Source of the DNA: Microcaldota archaeon
GTDB lineage: Archaea > Micrarchaeota > Micrarchaeia > Micrarchaeales > CABMGC01
Length of the DNA stretch: 10,131 bases
Direction: 5' to 3'
Assembly: GCA_030040595.1 (NCBI GenBank)
Contig: JASHTL010000083.1
Location: 1-10,131, forward strand
Each line of letters begins with the position of its first letter. Positions within the stretch are counted from its first letter, which is position 1. Shown in pieces: positions 5,260 through 10,131 of the stretch. The notes under the pieces were generated by a model. That model had not been told where the DNA came from and searched no databases. It saw nothing but the letters and a program-made list of their open reading frames with translations. The position numbers and the translations under genes were made by a program.

Positions 5260-6144
5260 TTAAGCTGCCTTTGTTGCTGCCTCGCTGCTGCGCCGCTGTG
5301 CTGCCTTCAATGCGCGTGATCTTGCGCTATTCCTTGATCTTCTTGTATTCACATACCTTATATCCTCATCTGTGACAGCGATACCTGCAAAAATCAGCAC
5401 GTTTACTACGCGACGGTGTTCCTTTATAACACTGGCAGGAATGCACCTCTTAGGTAGATCAAGGGGATCAATCCCCTCATCCTTTGCCCTCATCATTACC
5501 ATCTCCCGGGTCTCTTCCGCAGAGAGCCTCATATCCATTGGCATCCTGGGCATTTCCCATGGCCTTATCTCTGGATATGCCTCGTGAACGAGTCGCCAGG
5601 GGCTTCCCATAATGTCATGACGATACAGCAAGCTCGAAAGTCCATTGTTCTCGAAGTCTTTCTTATCCGCCTCCCTGGGATCCTTCAAAAGCTTGACTTC
5701 AAAGAGCCATCGCGTAGCCTTCTTCCTGTTCTCGACATCGTCGAAGAATCCCCACGGTACCTTCTCCAATTCCCACGGCTGTATGTTCTCCTCGGGGAAG
5801 CTTGCCGCAACCATTTCGTGAAAACTGCCATTGAAGAACCTTTCGATTGCGGATCGGAAACCGTTACGCTCCATCCACTTTCGTTTGATATTCCTTGGCG
5901 CTATTCCTTCCTCTTTTGTCGCTACCCGCAAGCCCTCCATTGCGCTCTCCCTGGCCTCCCACTTGACGTATCTGCTAAGCACAATGTTTCCCGTAGCGTC
6001 TACGTTGAACCAACCATTCGCTATAAAGATGTCTGACATACCGGCATATTCGCCGAGCCTCCTAACCTTGCGCAGCTCCTCAAGCGCGTCAGCATTTAGC
6101 AATGCTATTTTCCTTTCAAGGCGTGCAGAATTTCTTATTTGCAT
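5260..6144 (-). CDS. Protein of repeated NG...PWE modules, function unknown
   Basis: A 294-residue soluble, charged protein with an internal repeat of about 73 residues. The unit at 94-130 runs NGFRSAIERFFNGS, then VAASFPE, IQPWE and a Pro. The unit at 167-202 runs NGLSSLLYRHDIMGS, then VHEAYPE, RPWE and a Pro. Charged helical linkers separate them (about 60-90, 137-165 and 208-232), and each linker ends in a similar acidic-Gly-Ile-x-Pro pattern. A degenerate third unit may follow at 233-262. The tail (268-294) is rich in Arg, Ser and Ala and could contact nucleic acid. I recognise the NG...YPE...PWE pattern as a repeat type seen in other microbial and phage-like proteins but cannot name a family. 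The start is supported by GGAGG ten bases upstream and a TATA-like box. No catalytic motif is apparent. Confidence 0.75.
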   Translation of the reverse strand: MQIRNSARLERKIALLNADALEELRKVRRLGEYAGMSDIFIANGWFNVDATGNIVLSRYVKWEARESAMEGLRVATKEEGIAPRNIKRKWMERNGFRSAIERFFNGSFHEMVAASFPEENIQPWELEKVPWGFFDDVENRKKATRWLFEVKLLKDPREADKKDFENNGLSSLLYRHDIMGSPWRLVHEAYPEIRPWEMPRMPMDMRLSAEETREMVMMRAKDEGIDPLDLPKRCIPASVIKEHRRVVNVLIFAGIAVTDEDIRYVNTRRSRNSARSRALKAAQRRSSEAATKAA

Positions 6145-6180
6145 AGACTGTTGTCCTCCGGTACGAACTGGCGTGGACCT

Positions 6181-6188
6181 TTTAAAAA
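6181..6188 (-). promoter_or_regulatory. TATA-like box and strong Shine-Dalgarno of the PWE-repeat gene
   Basis: TTTTTAAA on the minus strand, about 40 bases from the ATG at 6144. GGAGG (complement of 6155-6159) lies 10 bases before the start. It is one of the few clear purine-rich ribosome sites in the window. Confidence 0.45.
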
Positions 6189-6224
6189 GTTTTCCTTGAA
6201 AGTTGCAAAACGGAATGAAATAAG

Positions 6225-6230
6225 TTTAAT
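6225..6230 (+). promoter_or_regulatory. TATA-like box of the tRNA-Thr gene
   Basis: TTTAAT preceded by purine-rich GAAATAAG (a BRE-like context), centred about 29 bases before the first base of the tRNA at 6257. Confidence 0.5.
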
Positions 6231-6256
6231 AGTCTTATCGGTCTAAGTTAACGCAT

Positions 6257-6328
<72 letters not shown>

Positions 6329-6499
6329 CTCTCCTAAAAACGAAACTCCAAGAGTATGGTCTTTATGTATCGTAGTAACTTGTCCAATTATGTAAAAACC
6401 ATATAAAAACGGGATCTAAGCGCACTTCTAACCATAGAAACAATTATACCAAGCATACTGGATGGTTAAATTCTAAATATAAACCTAGGTAATCTAACA

Positions 6500-7480
6500 T
6501 TATATATGAGAGAAGAAGTTTGTAATTGCGGTCCATATCTGTTGAAGTATTCCTGGCTGCGAGCTGCTTGTTGAAGATATTGTGGTTGTTGCAACCGTAG
6601 TCGTTGGACTTTGTGTTGAAGTAGTCGGAGTCAAGGTGGTAACAACTGTGGTCGATGTGGTCGTGGCGCTTGCTACTGTTGACGTTGTTGTTTTGACAGT
6701 GGTAGGCTTTGGTTGTGTGGTTGGAACAGTTGTAGTTACAGTAGAAGTACTCGTAGATTCTATCGGAAGGGATACGGAAAGTCTGAATGAGGCAGAACTT
6801 GTTGTTGAAGACAATATAGATACTGTAAGAATCTCGCCATTCGATGTGAAATTCTCAGGACTCTGGCCCTGCATTCCGGGACTGGCTACCAACCTACCCA
6901 TGTAGAAGATCATTAGAATCGCACCATATTGATTATACGAATTGTACAGCTCTATCGTCCAGTTTCCTATTGTTGCATTTTGACCAGGAAGAAGCGATGC
7001 AGTGCAGCCAGAAAGTGTACTACACGATACTGCCGATTGCGATCGAATTGTAGTTGTGGTTGAAAACGTTGTTGCAGAAGAAGTTGTTGATGATGGACCG
7101 CTAGTCCCAGTTACATTAACCGTCGTATGTGGCGTAGCTACATTCTGAGGATCTGAACTATCAGTCAAAAGGAATCCTATTTGGGATGCACCTGCAAATG
7201 TAGCGTTTGTAAAGGTAAAGGTGCAGGAAATTGTGGTTGAGTTAGAGCTTGAATAGCATCCTGTATTTTGAATATATTGTGATCGGTCGGATTGATTAAC
7301 CATAAAGACATCGTAGCCATATGGCGGTGTGCCCCCTGAGAAGGTGTAAGTCACCGTTTCGCTTTGTCCGTAATGGAGCGTTGAGTTAGAGACGGTTAGT
7401 GATATTGTATTTATTCCAGACGAAAATGCTAGTTGAGCTAGCATAGACATGAATAGTAATAGAATAATTATAGCTTTCAT
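6500..7480 (-). CDS. Secreted Thr/Ser-rich surface stalk protein with beta-sandwich-like segments
   Basis: A 326-residue protein with a signal peptide (MKAIIILLLFMSMLAQLAFS, then SG). A beta-rich segment follows (about 22-125), with YGQSETVTYTFSGGTPPYGYDVF resembling Ig-like or PKD-like modules and a Cys pair (C75, C86). After a short Ser/Thr linker comes a second globular segment (about 150-238) with C153 and C159. Residues 241-308 are almost entirely Thr, Ser, Val and Pro and should form an extended glycosylated stalk. The last 16 residues (ILQQIWTAITNFFSHI) are a hydrophobic-aromatic helix that may anchor it. N-glycosylation sequons occur at N32, N62, N80, N92, N122, N168, N173 and N210. 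The ATG at 7480 is chosen over the in-frame TTG at 7501 because the TATA-like box at 7504-7513 lies 28 bases before it. A surface adhesin or envelope role is inferred. Confidence 0.78.
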   Translation of the reverse strand: MKAIIILLLFMSMLAQLAFSSGINTISLTVSNSTLHYGQSETVTYTFSGGTPPYGYDVFMVNQSDRSQYIQNTGCYSSSNSTTISCTFTFTNATFAGASQIGFLLTDSSDPQNVATPHTTVNVTGTSGPSSTTSSATTFSTTTTIRSQSAVSCSTLSGCTASLLPGQNATIGNWTIELYNSYNQYGAILMIFYMGRLVASPGMQGQSPENFTSNGEILTVSILSSTTSSASFRLSVSLPIESTSTSTVTTTVPTTQPKPTTVKTTTSTVASATTTSTTVVTTLTPTTSTQSPTTTVATTTISSTSSSQPGILQQIWTAITNFFSHI

Positions 7481-7503
7481 CGTTTTTATCAAAGAACGCA
7501 AAT

Positions 7504-7513
7504 TATTTAAATA
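7504..7513 (-). promoter_or_regulatory. TATA-like box of the stalk protein gene
   Basis: TATTTAAATA, itself palindromic, centred about 28 bases before the ATG at 7480 on the minus strand. This spacing decides the start in favour of 7480 and a leaderless mRNA. Confidence 0.55.
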
Positions 7514-7565
7514 AGTGCTATCACTCGATAGAATTTAACTCAAAAAGAGCAAAAATTCGTTGTCA

Positions 7566-7613
7566 GCATAGATAAGAGAACACTTCTAACTGGCCTGCAG
7601 GCCGCCGGAGGCT
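7566..7613 (+). repeat. Repeat copy A: 43-bp element end plus exact tRNA-Thr 3' end
   Basis: Bases 7566-7608 match 8516-8558 at 36 of 43 positions without gaps. Shared blocks are GCATA, TAAGAGAACACT, CTAA, GGCCTGCAG and CGCCGG; six of the seven differences are transitions. Copy A contains a perfect 12-base palindrome, GGCCTGCAGGCC (7592-7603), broken in the other copy. The end overlaps CGCCGGAGGCT (7603-7613), identical to the last 11 bases of tRNA-Thr. It lies 86 bases before the methyltransferase ATG. Confidence 0.8.
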
Positions 7614-7672
7614 ATCCGTAAATAATTTAATAGCTTGACGGTGCGTGCCTTGCCAATATCGCTAGATAAGCT

Positions 7673-7680
7673 CTTAAATT
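7673..7680 (+). promoter_or_regulatory. TATA-like box of the methyltransferase gene
   Basis: CTTAAATT, centred about 24 bases before the ATG at 7700, consistent with leaderless initiation. A further AT-rich stretch (AATAATTTAATAG, about 7621-7633) lies upstream and is less well placed. Confidence 0.4.
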
Positions 7681-7699
7681 CATATTCCCATCCCTAATC

Positions 7700-8461
7700 A
7701 TGGAATCGGTGGAGCATCACGTAAGAGATACGTATAATAGGATTGCAGAAACCTACTATCAAAAGAGAAACGCAGGCGATTTCTTTCTTAACGAATACGT
7801 GGAAATGCCGGCAACCCTCTCCTTGCTTAACAACATAAAAGGACAAAAGGTCTTGGATCTTGGTTGTGGTCCTGGAATATACGCAAAAATACTAAATAGT
7901 CGCGGCGCTAAGGTTTATGGTCTAGATATATCTAAGAACATGATTAAGATTGCCAAATCCCACGCTGAAAACGCCAATTTTGTGGTGGGTACAGCATACA
8001 AACTTCCTTATGATTCTAATTCTTTCGATCTCGTGCTCTCAACTTTTGTGGTAGGGCATCTAGAAAAACTTGATACGGCATTTAAAGAGATAAACAGAGT
8101 ACTTAAGCTCGGAGGCACGTTTATTTTTTCTATTTATAATCCTATACTTGACGCAACGCATCCAGTAAAAGGAAATAGAGTTCAGAGTTTTTTGAGTGAT
8201 AGGACAAGGGTTTTTGATGATTATTATAGGGAAGGACTACATGAACAAATTTGGTGGAAGGGAACAAGAGACGAAATAAAGATTATTCATATATGTCGCA
8301 CATATCAAACTTGGATAAGGGCACTTAGAAATAACGGCTTCGAATTAGTTGACTATATAGATGCAAAACCCTCTAAGCAGGCAAGAAAGATTGATTTGGA
8401 AGAGTTCAGGTATACTTCACGCGTTCCTTCAGTGTGCATTTTCAAATCAACTAAAGTATAG
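7700..8461 (+). CDS. Class I SAM-dependent methyltransferase (Methyltransf_11 type)
   Basis: A 253-residue soluble enzyme. An N-terminal helix (VRDTYNRIAETYYQKR) precedes motif I, VLDLGCGPG (51-59), the glycine-rich loop that binds S-adenosylmethionine. YGLDISKNM (73-81) supplies the acidic residue for the ribose. LPYDSNSFDLVLSTFVVGHL (102-121) covers motif IV and the following helix, and INRVLKLGGTFIFSIYNP (131-148) the strand after the post-IV helix. The C-terminal third, with IWWKGTRDE and RTYQTWIRALRNNGFELVDYID, resembles the cap of small-molecule methyltransferases of the UbiE-like group. The substrate cannot be told. The gene is AT-richer than the neighbouring housekeeping-type genes and is bracketed by two copies of the 43-bp repeat with tRNA-Thr 3' fragments, so it is a candidate cargo gene. 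It runs opposite to the stalk gene and appears monocistronic. Confidence 0.85.
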   Translation: MESVEHHVRDTYNRIAETYYQKRNAGDFFLNEYVEMPATLSLLNNIKGQKVLDLGCGPGIYAKILNSRGAKVYGLDISKNMIKIAKSHAENANFVVGTAYKLPYDSNSFDLVLSTFVVGHLEKLDTAFKEINRVLKLGGTFIFSIYNPILDATHPVKGNRVQSFLSDRTRVFDDYYREGLHEQIWWKGTRDEIKIIHICRTYQTWIRALRNNGFELVDYIDAKPSKQARKIDLEEFRYTSRVPSVCIFKSTKV

Positions 8462-8515
8462 ATATTACGCTGTATGTCTCATCAAGCTCTAAGCTTTCGT
8501 AAATTCAAGTCACAC

Positions 8516-8568
8516 GCATAAGTAAGAGAACACTCCTAATCGGCCTGCAGAACGCCGGGGCTCTTTCC
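8516..8568 (+). repeat. Repeat copy B: 43-bp element end plus imperfect tRNA-Thr 3' end
   Basis: This is the second copy of the repeat at 7566, offset by 950 bases. Its end overlaps CGCCGG-GGCTCTTTCC (8553-8568), which aligns to tRNA-Thr positions 6318-6334 with one missing A and one C-to-T change. The match therefore extends six bases past the tRNA discriminator, further than copy A does. It lies about 92 bases before the ATG of the winged-helix gene. Confidence 0.75.
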
Positions 8569-8579
8569 GCCTCATTTGA

Positions 8580-8600
8580 TTGGGCAGAAAAGCTGCCCAA
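8580..8600. repeat. Perfect 8-bp inverted repeat upstream of the winged-helix gene
   Basis: TTGGGCAG (8580-8587) and CTGCCCAA (8593-8600) are exact inverted repeats separated by AAAAG. The hairpin is followed by As rather than Ts on the plus strand, so it is not a typical T-run terminator. It ends about 25 bases upstream of the TATA-like box at 8625 and could be an operator, possibly for the protein encoded next. If it belonged to the original tRNA-Thr 3' flank, it could instead have helped end tRNA transcription. Confidence 0.45.
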
Positions 8601-8624
8601 AAAGCATATATATCATATCCTGCG

Positions 8625-8632
8625 TTTTTATA
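8625..8632 (+). promoter_or_regulatory. TATA-like box of the winged-helix/nucleoside hydrolase operon
   Basis: TTTTTATA, centred about 32 bases before the ATG at 8661, again giving a leaderless-type start. The upstream TATATATCATATC stretch (about 8607-8619) is a weaker alternative. Confidence 0.5.
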
Positions 8633-8660
8633 CTGTTGAGCGTGACGTGATGCCGTTCCA

Positions 8661-8969
8661 ATGGATAAACGAGCTGGAATTTTCAGGGACTATGCAGTCC
8701 TGAAGCCAGTTATACTCAGGTCGATCAGCAAAAACCAGATCCTCATTCTAAGTCATGCATGCAGCAAATCGTTTTCCAGCGTCACGAAGATACTCGTGGA
8801 CTTGTCGGAGGAATCCGGAATTCCCCTTTCTACCCTAAAACTCAAGGCAAGGGAGCTTAGGGAAATGAAGCTTCTGGAGTATGGCGATTCAAAGGTCAAA
8901 GTGACAGAGCTTGGTAAGTTCGTCCTTAAAATAGCCATTGGACATGAAAACAAGGTTAATGATAATTGA
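8661..8969 (+). CDS. Small winged-helix DNA-binding protein, putative regulator
   Basis: A 102-residue protein with a single winged-helix-like domain. FSSVTKILVDLSEESG (about 38-53) reads as the first helices. IPLSTLKLKARELREMKLLEY (about 54-74) reads as turn and recognition helix, and GDSKVKVTELGKFVLKIA (75-92) as wing plus closing helix. This is the general pattern of MarR/ArsR-like or HTH-regulator folds in archaea, without enough signal to name a family. No metal-binding Cys/His cluster is visible; the lone Cys is at position 34. Its TGA overlaps the next gene's ATG by one base (TGATG at 8967-8971), so it is translationally coupled to the nucleoside-hydrolase-like gene and probably controls it or the operon. 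A perfect inverted repeat at 8580-8600 is a candidate site. The start fits the TATA-like box 32 bases upstream. Confidence 0.75.
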   Translation: MDKRAGIFRDYAVLKPVILRSISKNQILILSHACSKSFSSVTKILVDLSEESGIPLSTLKLKARELREMKLLEYGDSKVKVTELGKFVLKIAIGHENKVNDN

Positions 8970-9970
8970 TGGTAGATGTAATGTCATTTAAAAGATCAAT
9001 GCCTGGAGGAAAACGGCGAATCCCTGTTGTCATAGATACAGACTCCGGACACGATGACGTGGCAGCAATAATGCTGGCACTGAGGTCCGATCTTCTAGAT
9101 GTCCGTGCTATAACTACAGTGGCTGGAAACTCGACCATAGAGAACACAACAAGGAATGCAAGGTACACTCTGAACCTACTTGGAAATGGGGATGTGCCTG
9201 TGTATTCGGGAGCTGACAAGCCGTTGTTCAGGGAACTGAAGCAGGCAAAAGTGCACGGTCCGAGCGGCCTTGCGGGTATAGACCCCACAAATGACCCTGC
9301 GCTTAATGGCCTGGCTGTCAAAAAGTTGCTGGAAATTGTGGGCTCAGGCGAAGGAATAACGCTAGTCACGCTTGGACCGCTGACAAACGTAGCAAGGGCG
9401 ATAATGGAAGATCGTTCGGCGATGATGAAGACAAAGCAGATTGTCATGATGGGAGGAGCAATTCATGCCCATGGAAACCAGGGCAGAACTGGAGAGTTCA
9501 ACATCTATGTCGATCCTGAAGCTGCCGATATTGTCCTTCAGTTTCCTATAAGGAAAGTTATGGTGCCGTTGGATCCATGCAACGGGATAACAGTAACACT
9601 TAAAGAATTCGAAAAGGTAGCGGATGGTAGGCTTCGCAACGCTCTAATAAGAATGATGACCCCGTTCATAGAGAACCTCAACTCGCTTGGCATGCGCGTT
9701 GATGGCGCCCTGCTATACGATGCACTTGCCATGTATTACCTAATCAACCCCGAAGCGTATAAGCTAAAGTCCTATGACGTAAAGGTTGAGACAAAAGGCG
9801 AATTGACGCGCGGCATGACCGTGCCCGAACTCAGGCCATTTGCCAGGGCCGAACCCAACGTTGAGGTTGCGGAGGAAATAGATGCACATGCCTTCAGGAG
9901 AGATCTGATAAGCATGCTGAGCCGGAAGAGGAGTGGCTCATTGCAGAATGAGAACGAGCGCTTAGAATAA
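8969..9970 (+). CDS. Inosine-uridine-preferring nucleoside hydrolase family protein
   Basis: A 333-residue protein, close to the family's usual length of about 310-330. IPVVIDTDSGHDD (18-30) is the family's signature DTDxGxDD; Asp23, Asp25, Asp29 and Asp30 should bind calcium and the ribose. Other landmarks are TTVAGNSTIENTTRNA (49-64), LVTLGPLTNVA (132-142), the GEFNIYVDPEAA stretch (175-186) and VPLDPCNGIT (199-208). The family cleaves the N-glycosidic bond of nucleosides to base and ribose in salvage. In most members the late Asp ligand is preceded by a catalytic His (HD); here the residues are Tyr250-Asp251 (LLYDALAMYY), so leaving-group activation or substrate may differ. The ATG at 8969 is chosen over a TTG at 8966 because of the TGATG coupling with the regulator; ATG 8981 is a weaker alternative. 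Its last nine bases overlap a convergent frame. Confidence 0.87.
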   Translation: MVDVMSFKRSMPGGKRRIPVVIDTDSGHDDVAAIMLALRSDLLDVRAITTVAGNSTIENTTRNARYTLNLLGNGDVPVYSGADKPLFRELKQAKVHGPSGLAGIDPTNDPALNGLAVKKLLEIVGSGEGITLVTLGPLTNVARAIMEDRSAMMKTKQIVMMGGAIHAHGNQGRTGEFNIYVDPEAADIVLQFPIRKVMVPLDPCNGITVTLKEFEKVADGRLRNALIRMMTPFIENLNSLGMRVDGALLYDALAMYYLINPEAYKLKSYDVKVETKGELTRGMTVPELRPFARAEPNVEVAEEIDAHAFRRDLISMLSRKRSGSLQNENERLE

Positions 9971-10131
9971 TTGGTGATAGGAATGTATAACCGGTGGCAA
10001 GACAAGGATACCTCTCTTAAAGAAAATTGTTAGATCGTCGTTTGATAGTACACCTGAAATAGCCTCGGAGGGCTCCACCCTAGTAAATTTACGCTCGGAA
10101 GTGTCAAGTCCACTCTCTGCGTTCGTCGTAC
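9962..10131 (-). CDS. C-terminal end of a convergent gene, function unknown
   Basis: On the minus strand an open frame enters from the right edge and runs 55 full codons to a TAA at 9964-9962. It includes KFTRVEPSEAISGVLSNDD and then LTIFFKRGILVLPPVIHSY. The composition is balanced and protein-like, and nothing else occupies this stretch. The stop overlaps the end of the nucleoside hydrolase gene by nine bases in a convergent arrangement. No family is recognised from so short a tail. A frame of this length could occur by chance, so support is moderate. The only plus-strand frame here is a 15-codon stretch starting at GTG 9974. Confidence 0.45.
   Translation of the reverse strand, partial: TTNAESGLDTSERKFTRVEPSEAISGVLSNDDLTIFFKRGILVLPPVIHSYHQLF

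Noticed and set aside
5584..6199. Plus-strand frames of 122-150 codons opposite the PWE-repeat gene
   Set aside because: The minus-strand protein has an internal repeat, a GGAGG ribosome site and a TATA-like box. The plus frames have none of these.
6429..6468. TAACCAT/ATGGTTA inverted repeat with a 26-base loop after the stalk gene's stop
   Set aside because: A 7-bp stem with a long loop and no T-run is too weak to call a terminator or RNA.
6582..6905. A 107-codon plus-strand Val-rich frame opposite the stalk gene
   Set aside because: It is the mirror of Thr codons (ACN read as GTN or similar) in the low-complexity stalk and has no start signals.
7566..8558. Direct repeats considered as insertion-sequence ends or a CRISPR array
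   Set aside because: There is no transposase and there are no terminal inverted repeats. With only two copies 950 bp apart and a gene between, the repeat-spacer pattern of a CRISPR array is absent.
8580..8600. Hairpin considered as an intrinsic terminator
   Set aside because: The stem is perfect but is followed by As on the plus strand and by mixed sequence on the minus strand, so it lacks the T-run. It is kept only as an inverted repeat.
9974..10021. Short plus-strand frame starting GTG-ATA-GGA-ATG after the hydrolase gene
   Set aside because: It ends after about 15 codons and overlaps the longer convergent minus-strand frame.

Overview
The window looks archaeal. Almost every gene has an AT-rich TATA-like box about 25-35 bases upstream of its start, so many starts are probably leaderless or nearly so. 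Neither tRNA gene encodes CCA. The gene content fits: an Lrp/AsnC-type regulator with a duplicated domain set, a PAC2-family proteasome-assembly protein, and a Thr/Ser-rich secreted stalk protein. The apparent insertion in the D-loop of a tRNA-Leu and the short hydrophobic C-terminal helix of the stalk protein suggest a small-genome archaeon of the Micrarchaeota/DPANN kind. That placement is inference; the window has no marker gene that settles it.

Left part (1-2891). A partial minus-strand gene is followed by the two-HTH Lrp-like regulator, also on the minus strand. A degenerate tandem copy of the regulator's last codons lies just past its stop and next to the promoter of the partial gene. 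A divergent intergenic region holds promoters in both directions and a clear dyad. It separates the regulator from a small unknown beta-rich protein and the PAC2 protein, which ends in Met-Tyr-Ala and so has a possible proteasome-docking HbYX tail.

Middle (2892-6144). tRNA-Leu(UAA) carries a 22-nt D-loop insertion. Thirteen bases after it a C39-like papain-fold protein begins, apparently co-transcribed with the tRNA, and this overlaps a DUF1801 protein by ATGA. An MFS transporter then converges on a minus-strand protein built from repeated NG...PWE modules.

Right part (6257-10131). tRNA-Thr(GGU) is followed by about 2.2 kb of AT-richer DNA with two single-gene segments: a secreted stalk protein on the minus strand and a class I methyltransferase on the plus strand. 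Each segment ends in a copy of a 43-bp repeat. Each repeat runs directly into a copy of the 3' end of the tRNA-Thr gene, exact over 11 bases after the first segment and imperfect over 17 after the second. This is the layout of two small elements inserted one after another at a tRNA 3' end, or of a cassette array with tRNA-derived att sites, and no recombinase is visible. It is the most interesting signal here. Beyond it, a small winged-helix protein overlaps a nucleoside-hydrolase-family gene with Tyr in place of the usual active-site His. The end of a convergent partial gene closes the window.
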